DNA of 52,000 nt, from assembly GCA_009760855.2 (NCBI GenBank), contig WPIO01000021.1:1739001-1791000 (forward strand), read 5' to 3'. The translations under genes and the position numbers were made by a program. Every line of letters begins with the position of its first letter. The first letter of the stretch is position 1. Below are positions 11,740-20,700 of this stretch, one piece after another. The DNA comes from Cristatella mucedo (lineage: Eukaryota; Bryozoa; Phylactolaemata; Cristatellidae). The notes under the pieces were generated by a model. That model searched no databases and was not told the DNA's origin. It saw only the letters and a program-made list of their open reading frames with translations.

Positions 11740-11838
11740 AGAGAAAATGGTGGCACGAGGAGTCATACCCTAGGGGTCAAGTTTTTGAACTTTGCAAATC
11801 AGATAGTGGATTCGAGTCCACCAGGAGACAATCCTTCG
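11740..11838 (+). mobile_element. Possible tRNA-derived SINE head
   Basis: Contains TAGGGGTCAAG, GAACTTTGCAAATC and the B-box GTGGATTCGAGTCCAC. It resembles the head at 28750-28850, so the two may be one family. Confidence 0.4.
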
Positions 11839-12684
11839 CCGAGTGTTGTAAGCGGGAGCATAGCCGCAAAGGCTCTACTAGCACTATACAAAATGATGTT
11901 GTTGAATCAACTGATGTTTACTTTACGTTTGCTGACGACGGTGCAGAAATTCAGAGGGCCATGGCGGCGGTCTTTGTGGGTCGGAATGAGTACTTTTTCT
12001 CAGTAACATTTGATCAACCGGGAGCCGCAGCAGCAGCAGCAGCTCCTTTAGCAAGGGAAAAGTGTAAAGACACGTCTAGCTATTGTAAGACCAGCCAAGC
12101 GAACGTATTCATTAGCAGCTGTCGATGCTTAACGGGTATTTCGGCAGTCCGGTCGATACTGTGCCGCAGTAGCTTGCTTTAAAGACATCGGGGAAGATCA
12201 GCGGGAGATAAGCAAGATCCTTGCGAGCCACATAGAGCTAAATAGTCTATTGTCCTTCGCAGGAATCGAGCATCGAGACCGGCTGTAGAGGCTTGCCTGC
12301 AGAAAGAAGTTTTTAAGCATCGAGTCGACACCGAAGAGGACACAAATTACGATGACCTTGATCGAACTAGATTACATTTAATTACGAAAAAACAACGCCA
12401 GTTATTCAAGCTGTATTTTAGCATTGCCTGTGAGAAGGACTGTAGTGGAAGTCAGATCCCAGGAGTACTACGCAAGTGACGAACCTGACCTCCACGCGAC
12501 CCACACTGTACGAGATAGAGAGGATAGTTGCGATTCGACATACGCCTGAACCCCATCAGTCAGAACGATCAATGTTCTTAACGGTACGAACGGTATTCGT
12601 AATCTATTGTCATTAAACTGTCAAATAATGACGGTAAGGCCTAGGCTGCTACATAATGATAACAATAACAACGCTCGAGTTATA
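11839..12684. other. Intergenic, nothing recognised
   Basis: Holds a short CAG/GCA run near 12029-12042. The long + strand open frame here runs through the SINE head above and is not considered a gene. Confidence 0.35.
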
Positions 12685-13760
12685 TCTATGCGTTCAAGAA
12701 TCTTTGACAAAAAAGGAAGACGAAAAACTGGGCAATAACGCTGGCTAATTTGACAAATTTGGGTTCGACCCAGTTTTTCAAGATAAGCATTATTCATCTC
12801 GGCTATGGCTGGGCCAAGTTGGTCTGCCAGTGAAGACCACGGAAATGATGGTGTAAGGTCTTCAGGAGATAAACTCTTCTCACTTGACCTTATTAAGGTA
12901 GCTACATCGCAGGCAGAAACCTCGGAAAATCTTTAGAAAGTTCATAGGATTTTCATTCTGTAATTAATTTAGTTTGAGGGGCTTTATGGATGCACGAATG
13001 TTCAAAATATTTTAGCAAAGAAGGCTGAAAACTGTTTGGCCGAGCCATAAACATCTGGGACGTGAAACCTTTCTGCTTTGGCCAGAAAATTGTTTAACGC
13101 CTTATAAATCTGTTTTGAGTCTGACTGGCAGGACTGTGGTTTTTGAGTGAAAGAAGAAGTCCTGGATTTTCAAGCTCCGGGTCTAGACTTGAGGGAAATC
13201 TTTGAAATTGACTAGATCTTCATCAGACCCTGACTTCTTAAAACAGGGTTCAAGTCTGTGCTTAACACGTCTTTTGAAGTTGTTTTGTAAATTGAAAGGA
13301 GACTACACGACTCTCTATATGGGCAGAATGTACGGGATCATGCTCGTCAAGAGCACTCTAAAGTCATGTTCACTTCACCAGTGAGGGCATCAAGGCTGTC
13401 GGTCGAGTCTTGGTGAAGATTAAGAATACCTGCCTCACATAAGGATTTTAAATTTTTTCTTGGTCAAAGCTTTTATGTTACGTCGCTAGACAAACTCGAC
13501 ATTACCCTGTACGCATAAAGGTGCAGGAACAGTAAACGACAGGAATAATGATCCGAGAGGGTCAGTGGACACACACCGTCAGTTGGGCAGACATCTTTAG
13601 TGATAACGAGATTTAGGATAAGGCCAACGAAGTGAGTGATATGATCATCGTTTTGGACCAAACCAAAGTTCCGGTCAAACACGTTCGTCACTTAACCTAA
13701 AGCGTCATGAAGTTTTCTCCAAAGCGTGCTTAAGTCGCGTATTTGATGAAGTGACGTCGG
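12685..13760 (-). mobile_element. LINE family B copy, endonuclease end to early RT, decayed
   Basis: On the minus strand, 13691-13473 encodes the end of an apurinic-type endonuclease with an LNLVIT...LSDH signature, where the SDH is the conserved catalytic tail of non-LTR retrotransposon endonucleases. Lower coordinates then follow, in order, the linker and start of the reverse transcriptase of the 17.2-kb copy: the ACTCGACCGACAGCC block, the CAGCCTTCTTT block, CATTCGTGCATCCATAAAGC, the TCTCCTGAAGACC block and CAAAGATTCTTGAA. Small and larger deletions and many stops are present. It supplies endonuclease sequence that the 17-kb copy lacks. Confidence 0.75.
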
Positions 13761-14298
13761 ATTAAGTTCATGATCTCAGCTGAGTTTGTTTAATTAAGAA
13801 CTTAGTCTGCTAACTTCCTTCGCCTGCCTGTGCGTTTGTCGAGCACCCAGTCAGTGAAAATACATGTACCGTTAGACGGCACCTCCATTTACGCCTTTAC
13901 TACTACCTGAAAGTCATGCGAGTACATTTTAGCGTTTGGCATCTGATTGCCATGGGTCACTTGGGGCTGAACCCGTGGTTCTTGGAGGAACTATTCAACT
14001 TTTCCACGTAAATTCGTACTTTCACCAATTACCAGTCGCAGTAGTAACTATCAAGCCCAGTACGGTTAGCAAGCAAGGAGCCGACATGAGAAGCCCAGTG
14101 CAATGCAACCATGCAAATAAGTAAAAGCATTTCCATATATGTTGCCTGTACTCTTTTTAGATGCTTGCATTCCGATTTCAATTTAAGCACAGCTACTGAT
14201 ATTTAAAAAGAATAGCCTCAGTTTCTTGCTGAATTCTGTTATCAACGCTTGTTTGCTGTGGTATTTCGCTAAAGGATGCGGGTAAATCTTCACAAACT
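13761..14298. other. Intergenic, possibly further LINE endonuclease remnant
   Basis: The first part may continue the family B endonuclease, but the similarity is too weak to define. Nothing else was recognised. Confidence 0.3.
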
Positions 14299-14782
14299 AC
14301 CGTATTTTACCGTGAATAACCCCCCCCCCCGATATATAAGCCCCAGCCCCAAGTTTTGAATCAATATTTCGGAAAAGTTTGTTTAATCAATAACTGAGTG
14401 CACAGATCTATATCAAGACTCTTAATAATCACTCGTGCGACTATCGCTATCCTCGGTATCAGCAATGGTGATAATAACCTCTCCATCTTCCTCGTTCACA
14501 TCAGAGGCCTGAAATTTGGTGGAAACTTCGTTATCATCTTTGTCGTCGTCACTCTCTTCATAGACTGCGTCATCTTACATTCCGTCCATTGCATTTGATA
14601 CGCCACACTTCTTGAGAGCTCTGACTATTATCTCTGGCTTTACGCTGTTCCAGGCCGGCCGGGTACGTTGTTTAGCGCAATATTAGAGCAAAAACAAGTA
14701 GCCTCCCATGTGTAATTCCCCTTTCCATAATTTGACCCCAAATTTTGGAAGAAAGGGGAGCTTATTCACGGTAAAATACGGG
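14299..14782 (-). mobile_element. Deleted pogo-type DNA transposon
   Basis: Bounded by a perfect 20-bp terminal inverted repeat, CCGTATTTTACCGTGAATAA at 14300-14319 and its reverse complement at 14762-14781. The inside encodes the last part of a pogo/Tigger-like transposase on the minus strand (separate entry). With about 484 bp in total, nearly all of the transposase has been lost. A run of eleven C follows the left repeat. The TA target duplication expected for the superfamily is not intact. Confidence 0.75.
14422..14679 (-). pseudogene. Pogo/Tigger-like transposase, C-terminal remnant
   Basis: The minus strand reads RPAWNSVKPEIIVRALKKCG, then VSNAMDG, an in-frame stop, DDAVYEESDDDKDD and a further acidic tail to TAA at 14422-14424. 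The pattern of a conserved Trp, then [VI]-x-x-x-L/F-K-K-C-G-[IV]-[ST]-N-A-[LM]-D-G-(T-E)-D-D followed by an acid-rich tail, is the usual end of pogo/Tigger transposases (Tc1/mariner superfamily, CENP-B/Jerky-related). The catalytic DDE domain and the DNA-binding domain are absent, so it cannot act. Confidence 0.72.
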
Positions 14783-15360
14783 AATCTACTATGTTCAAAA
14801 TCAATTAGTTCGCAAGACTACTATCAACCGGTGCGTCCAACATATGCGAGGTGAGACCTTCTAAAACAAGCTATCACCCACGTTAGACAACATGGCTGCC
14901 GATATCCTGGTTAACAGGCTAGAAAATTGTGGCTATCTGTCCGCGGTAGCTACAACCAAACTCTGGAAGGAGATTTCAGTCACATTGCATACATGAAAAC
15001 AACTTTCTGAAGGCTTCAGTAGCACACTTCGGTCAAGCTGCTAAAATAAATTGAAAGCAATTTCCGAGGTAGCCGTGAGTGAGCAGTAACACAATGCATT
15101 CAGTTTGTTCACATGCTTACCATTGTCAGTGCATAACCGACGATTTACACCACTGAAGCATGCATGCATTCTGACAATTTTGAACGAGCTCTGCAAGCTT
15201 TCGACCAATCATTGCTTGCAACGTCGTACTTTCCAGCTTACACGGATCAGTGGAGTCGAACTTGCTGGCCGACCCTAATCCCTGAGAGTTCAAAAGTCGC
15301 CGAATGGGTCCGCTGTTCTCCGGCGCAGACTTCCGCTAGAAGAGTTTGGCGGGCGCTTGT
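14783..15360. other. Intergenic, nothing recognised
   Basis: No gene or repeat could be supported. Confidence 0.35.
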
Positions 15361-15505
15361 ATATAATTAATTTATATAGCGCCCTAAGAGAACTTAATCT
15401 CTATACAGGCACTTCGCACAAGCCAGAGGGCTCGAGCCCACGACCTCAGCCTAGACCACGATCAAGGCGAGCACCTTAACGACTGGGCCAAACCAGCTTG
15501 GCGCT
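15361..15505 (-). mobile_element. tRNA-derived SINE, family 1
   Basis: The minus strand has the B-box GGGCTCGAGCCCT and the LINE-like end AGAGATTAAGTTCTCTTAGG, preceded on the 5' side by TTTGGCCCAGTCGTTAAGGT. Full-length copy with moderate divergence. Confidence 0.75.
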
Positions 15506-15984
15506 CAAGTGCGTTGAGCTCACCCAACAAAACCGCCGCCGGTGCGCACCGGAAGCCATTTCATCAAAGTACGGCCAACCAAGCAGTCTCGGCCAGCAAT
15601 TATCTCTCGTTCTCACTCCCACGGACGCACGCTCGCTCACTCACTGGCTGCTGCAGCCGATCCGCCGAAGCCGCCGAAGCTCCGACGTCAGGCCCGTTAG
15701 GCGTCAGGAACGGATGGCCTTCCAGGCTCGCTCCACGTGCGGCCCCAACTATTAGTCAGCAACTATTGGTCAAGCATTAGCCAAGCCTCGGGTATTACCC
15801 ACATCCGAGGCTAGCGCGGCGAAAGCTCTCATTCGCTCTCATATGCGACCTGTGCGACAAGTGGTGGTCCGCTGCAGAACGCCAAGCTAGCAGTTGACGA
15901 AGCGCCGAGCTCAATCCTACATTAATAATCCGACATTATTTTATTCGTAAGTATTGAAAAGACCGAAGTGGATCGAGCTAAGTT

Positions 15985-16745
15985 GTGGTATACAACGGTC
16001 GTACCGTCCAGCGGGACCACCGTCCAGGTGGTGTTTAGGAGTTTCCGGCTTCTGTCGTAAGGCGCTTGCAGTAGTTGCAAGACTCTGCAGCCAGGCTTGT
16101 CTGTCGTGAGCGTCACAGTAGCTCCGACACACCACTTCTCGCGGACCTGCACCGGCTCCCTGTCATGCAGAGTATTGACTTGAAGGTTGTGTTGTAGGGG
16201 CTCGCGATGGCGGCTGCGCGACGAAGAGCGAAGCCCCCCACAACGAGCGAGTCGTGGCGTTGTCGACGACGGCTGTATTATATGATACACCAGCCTTCGT
16301 GCGTGCTGCTCCGGAGCACGAGGTGTTAAGAGAGAGAAGAGAGTGGATAGCGTGCGTGCAGGCCCGACGCACAGGCAGAAAGTGAATTGTGCGGCAAGGA
16401 ACGCGTCACGTGCTGGTAGGAGCGTTCCCGTTGGACGAACGGAACGTCGGCAGGGGGCGGAACCACGTGACGGCGATCTCACGCCCACAGTGTCACTAAC
16501 TTTGAGGTCCCTGCATTCTCTTGCCCACCTATTATAAATGGCCAGCATGCCTATCAGAACTACAGCTCAACCAGGCTAGGCATCGTACAATCCGCTCTTC
16601 TGGCTTAAGTCACTTAGCCACCCCTTGAATCCGGGCCTTAATTCTGTGTGCTCTCAAAGCGTGTAACTCAATACGGAAAGACGCCTCGACATCTCTTGAC
16701 TTGACGACATTTAATCAGAAGCTAAAGACTGCCCTTTCATCAGGG
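15985..16745 (+). mobile_element. LINE family A fragment, split by a solo LTR
   Basis: The left part (to 16192) carries the TTGCAAGACTCTGCAGCCAG...CTTGTCTGTCGTGAGCG stretch that encodes [10 protein letters not shown]-like sequence and the start of the LHWLPV region. The right part (from 16490) resumes with TGTCACTAACTTTGAGGTCC, the next bases of the same element. Heavily mutated and not coding. Confidence 0.72.
16193..16489. mobile_element. Solo LTR inserted in LINE
   Basis: The 297-bp GC-rich segment starts TGTAGGGGC and ends GCCCACA, the TG...CA ends of an LTR. It is flanked on both sides by GTGT (16189-16192 and 16490-16493). Uninserted family A copies have a single GTGTCACT at this point (about 1595-1605), which proves the insertion and a 4-bp target duplication. 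A TATTATAT element lies near 16275. No internal region remains. Confidence 0.75.
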
Positions 16746-17225
16746 CATTTGCTGGGTCTTTGTGAACTGCCCGGTACGTACTTTGTGCTTAAATTCTGCA
16801 CGTTTTTACTAACCGTACTGGCACGCTTTCTCTGCAGCACACGCTTTTCGCGTCGCTGGACGCGAATCTTCGCCTTGCGCTACACACAACTCATCTCTGC
16901 GGTATTCTGCCAATTCTGGCCCCACCGGGAAGTGGCCGCAATCTCTACTAATTCATTAAAGCCAGATAGTCCGTCCGTCACGTCCGTCCGTAACGCCCGT
17001 CACCAATCACGCACTGACCTCGCACAGCAAGATGGCGCAGCGTTTTTTCCGTAAGTGAACTACTGTGACTCAACGAAGTGAGTCCAAAGGTGGTGAGCTA
17101 CTCGTCTCTACTGACTAAATCGAGAAAAAAGTCCGTCACGCCGCAAGATGGCGCACTCGTGTCGCCCTGTCGCGTGGCAAGATGGAGCACTTCCGTCAGC
17201 AAGACGGCGCAGCATTGTCTTCCGT
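16746..17225. other. Non-coding region with repeated CAAGATGGCGCA boxes
   Basis: Four near-identical 12-mers occur at 17028, 17144, 17178 and 17200, three of them preceded by GTCCGTCA-like sequence. The core fits the known YY1 site consensus AAGATGGCG. It lies immediately upstream of the family B LINE. A GTCCGTCC run occurs at 16970-16990. Confidence 0.45.
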
Positions 17226-17229
17226 GACG

Positions 17230-19550
17230 GATGCCTAATTTGCCAAACGACGTAACTTACAAAGCATTGACATGGACAAGTTTTTGAAATCTGTTTGGGA
17301 TGCAGGTCTTCTTGATCTGCATTCAGACTCGACCGGCAGCCTCGATACCCTCACTGATGCGATGAACATGACACCCAGTAGTGCTCTTGACAAGCATGCT
17401 CCTGTTCGCTCTATTCGTGTTCAAAGTCGTGGAGATTCCTTACAATTTACAAAAAAACTCCTTAAGATGCGCCGTGTTAAGCGCAGTCGTTTCGCGGAAC
17501 GCAGAACGTCGTTTAAAGAAATCGCAGAACGTCGTTTCAAGAAATCGGGGTCTGAGGTAGATCTAGTCAATTTTAAAGACTTCCTTCGAGTTTACACCCG
17601 AAAGCTTAAAAAACCATGGCTTCTTTTTTCATTAGAAAGCTGAATTCCTGCCAGTCGGATACTAAACAGATTTATAACACAGTAAACCATTTACTGGCCA
17701 ATGCTGTGAGGTCTGACTCCCCAGATATTAAGGGCTCAGCCGAAACGTTTTCAGCCTTCTTTACTGAAAAAAATTGTGCACATTCGTGCCTCCATTAAGC
17801 CCCCTCCGACCAAAGCAATTGCCGTTCCTCAACCTGTGACCTTCCTTAAAAGGTTCTCCGACTTGTATGCAAGCGATGTGAATGCCTTAATAAGGTCTAG
17901 CAAAAAGAACTCATCTCCTGAAGACCATATACCTTCATCTCTGTGGTCTTCACTAGCAGACCAACTTAGCCCTGCCATAACCAACATTTGCAATGCTTCT
18001 TTGGGAAGAGGGGTCGTCCCCAAGTCCTTCAAATCGGCAATCGTTAGACCTATTCTTAAAAAACCCGGATTAGACACAGAGGTCCTAGCAAACTATCGCC
18101 CAGTTTCCCTTCTCCCGTTCTTCTCAAAGATTCTTGAAAAAGTTGTTGCTAAGCAGCTAATTGAACATGTTGAAAATAATGGAATGTCAAAAACATTTCA
18201 ATCAGGTTTCAAGAGGCAGCACTCTACTGAAACTGCTCTCCTCCGTGTTAGCAATGACATTCTACGTGGCAACGACGACGGGAATGTCACTGCCCTAGCT
18301 CTGCTAGATCTGTCTGCTGCCTTCGACACCATTGATCACGAAGTTCTGCTTGAACGACTGAGAACAACGATCGGTCTGGAAGACGAAGCACTGGCGTGGT
18401 TTAAATCATACATGTCTGATCGTGTTCAATCCGTGTCGTATGGAGGTCAGGTCTCACACATGAGAAGGGTCACCTGTGGAGTCCCTCAAGGGTCTGTACT
18501 TGGTCCCTTGCTGCTCTCCATTTATGCACAACCTCTGGGAAAAGTGATTAGGGCACATGGAATAGGATATCATTTCTATGCTGACGATACTCAGTTGCAT
18601 TTGTCATTCAAACCGTCGGAATCTGCTGCGGCAACTGAGAAACTGAATGCTTGCCTTGCCGATATTCGATCCTGGATGTCGGAGAACTTCCTGAAATTAA
18701 ATGATGATAAAACCGAACTGCTGCTCATAGGACACCCTAAGCGTGTGGCTGGATTAAAAGGCTTTGCTGTTCTAATAGGTGATGCTCTTGTGCGACCATC
18801 ACCACGTGCTCGAAATTTAGGTGTCGTGTTCGACAGCTGCCTCAATTTCAAAAGCTTCATTCAAAAGACTGCCTCTACAGCTTGCCATCACATCCGATCC
18901 CTATCCAAGATTAGGAGCTGTCTCCCACAGTGGCTTGTAAACAATTTAACTAGCTCTCTAGTTCTGTCTTGGCTTGATTATTGTAATTCCCTTTTGGCTG
19001 GGCTGCCGAAGAAAGCTATTATGCCGCTACAGCGGACAATGAATATGGCTGCAAGGCTGGTCTTCAAGTCCCAGCGGTTTGAGCACGTGTCTCCTTTGCT
19101 GAAGGAGCTAGGAAGGGTTGCCGGTTGAGCAAAAAATACAGAGCAAAGTTTTTACGCTCACCCACAAGGCCCGCCACGGCTTGGCTCCTTCATACCTAGC
19201 TGAACTGCTGCATCAGTTTCAGCCTGTTCGCGCCCTCAGGTCCTGTGTGGACATTAAATTAGCTGTCCCGTTCCTCCGCTTAAAGACAGTTGGCGACAGA
19301 AGCTTTAGCTCTGCAAGTCCTAGACTGTGGAACTCGCCTCCACAATTCTTACGCAACGACAACTACTCTCCTGCTGCCGACTATGGCACATCCTTTTCAG
19401 CGGTCCTGAGTTGCTACTTCTATGCTACTCACTACCTCAACTGCTCTCCTGACTCTGCAATGCTTACCACTTTCTCTTTGTTGCGTGAGACGAAGTCTGT
19501 TGGCTACCAAATGCGTACCGAAAGCCGCTTAGACTGTGAGTGCAGACGGA
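17230..19550 (+). mobile_element. LINE family B (CR1/L2-group), longest copy
   Basis: 5'-truncated between endonuclease and reverse transcriptase; the endonuclease side is seen only in the 12.7-13.8 kb copy. Coding passes through four frame segments: 17272-17630, 17616-17775, 17776-19128 and 19118-19561. So three frameshifts interrupt ORF2. The RT core (separate entry) is essentially whole, and the C-terminal THKARHGLAPSYLAELL and VGDRSFSSASPRLWNS segments follow. The typical family B 3' UTR with CTCCACAAAG and an ATTACAT tail, seen at 3.8 and 28.9 kb, is absent, so the 3' end is deleted or diverged. Confidence 0.85.
17776..19128 (+). CDS. Reverse transcriptase domain of a non-LTR retrotransposon (ORF2 segment)
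   Basis: An uninterrupted 450-codon frame with the ordered RT motifs of the CR1/L2 group: NYRPVSLLPFFSKILEKVV (about residues 106-124), motif A LLDLSAAFDTIDHEVLL with its catalytic Asp at 18307-18309, motif B VPQGSVLGPLLLSIY, the catalytic FYADDTQLHLSF with YADD at 18577-18588, then LKLNDDKTELLLIG and an ARNLGVVFDSCLNFK thumb-like region. It would copy the element RNA into DNA at a nicked target. The ATG is not a natural start, because ORF2 begins upstream in other frames, so the element is inactive despite a good catalytic centre. Motif B has LLLS where LLFS is usual. Confidence 0.88.
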   Translation: MHIRASIKPPPTKAIAVPQPVTFLKRFSDLYASDVNALIRSSKKNSSPEDHIPSSLWSSLADQLSPAITNICNASLGRGVVPKSFKSAIVRPILKKPGLDTEVLANYRPVSLLPFFSKILEKVVAKQLIEHVENNGMSKTFQSGFKRQHSTETALLRVSNDILRGNDDGNVTALALLDLSAAFDTIDHEVLLERLRTTIGLEDEALAWFKSYMSDRVQSVSYGGQVSHMRRVTCGVPQGSVLGPLLLSIYAQPLGKVIRAHGIGYHFYADDTQLHLSFKPSESAAATEKLNACLADIRSWMSENFLKLNDDKTELLLIGHPKRVAGLKGFAVLIGDALVRPSPRARNLGVVFDSCLNFKSFIQKTASTACHHIRSLSKIRSCLPQWLVNNLTSSLVLSWLDYCNSLLAGLPKKAIMPLQRTMNMAARLVFKSQRFEHVSPLLKELGRVAG

Positions 19551-20700
19551 TATACACATGACTTAGCTGAGCTAATTCACAGGCACTGAGCTGCGCGTAT
19601 TTAAGGACTCCAGAACCTACACAGGCTACTTTCGTAACTCAGACAAAGAAAATGTATCGTCTCTTTTTGGTAAATAGCAATGATGATAATAACGATGCAT
19701 TTCTTTTTTGTAAATAATGATGATAACAGTGCATTTCTCATTTGCATACAGTCGTACCTCACCACCTTTCGTCTCGACCCTCATAGCTTCACTCTATCAT
19801 GATTTTTCGAAGTACATGTATATTCATTAAAAAGTTTATCGTGAGAGTGAAAATTATACAGCGTGCGCTAGGTTGTCTGAGTCAATTATAAACCCCTGTA
19901 ATTTAATTTACATTTAGTTACAGTAATTACATTTAAAATAAAAATTATTGTACTTAAGGAAAGCGGGAGAAGACGACGACGCACCTACCGAAGACACTGT
20001 ACAACCTGAAGACTCTTCAAGGCCGAGGTCGCACCTTCAGAGGAGCAGTAAGATTGCTCTTCTTTGCTGTGCTGTACATCCCTTCATTTTCATCGCTTCA
20101 TCGCTGAACATGCTGCACTATTTTCATAGGTTAGTGATTGTGTGTAAGAACTGCGTGTGCAATTAAATGTGCAATAATAAAAATATGGTATTTGTAATGT
20201 CTAATGTCTTATGTTTCCTAATTTTGCCTGATGTATTGGGTAATACGAGTGTAAAGGTGACTACAGGGGTGTTATTTCATGTCCAGAGGGCTCTGATAAT
20301 GTTAAAAAACCGTATTTAGAGGGTCGTGAACAGGTTTCGTGCTTTAACTAGAAAGATATTGAATTTATAAATAAAGAATCCTACGTTGCGGAAATTCACT
20401 TACCGCGGTCTGGAGTCTGGAGCTGATTAACCGCGATAAACGAGGGAAGACAACAGCGTCTTCGGAGATCTTAATCTCTTAATCCTAGACATTTTACATA
20501 TGCTTTAAGGAAGCATGACCGCGTGGTTAGCAGTAACGCACCAAGTATCCATATGCATACCATAGTTAGTGGTACCGTGCGCAGCGTCAGCTCGAATAAA
20601 TGTCCACCCAGGTGTGAGGTATTAGCGATTCTCTCTGGTCGCTGAGATTGGTGATTAGCATTGGCTGCAGCAGCCGGAGCTAATGTTGCTGCTCGCATGC
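19551..20700. other. AT-rich intergenic DNA
   Basis: Contains ATGATGATAA-type and AATAAA-rich simple sequence (19660-19960). A weak match to the family A LINE tail (minus) occurs at 20456-20502: AGATCTTAATCTCTTAATCC then ACATTTTACATATGC. No gene. Confidence 0.4.

Noticed and set aside
11523-12182. 219-codon + strand frame
   Set aside because: It runs through a tRNA-like SINE head and a GCA repeat, has no recognisable domain and no splice support.
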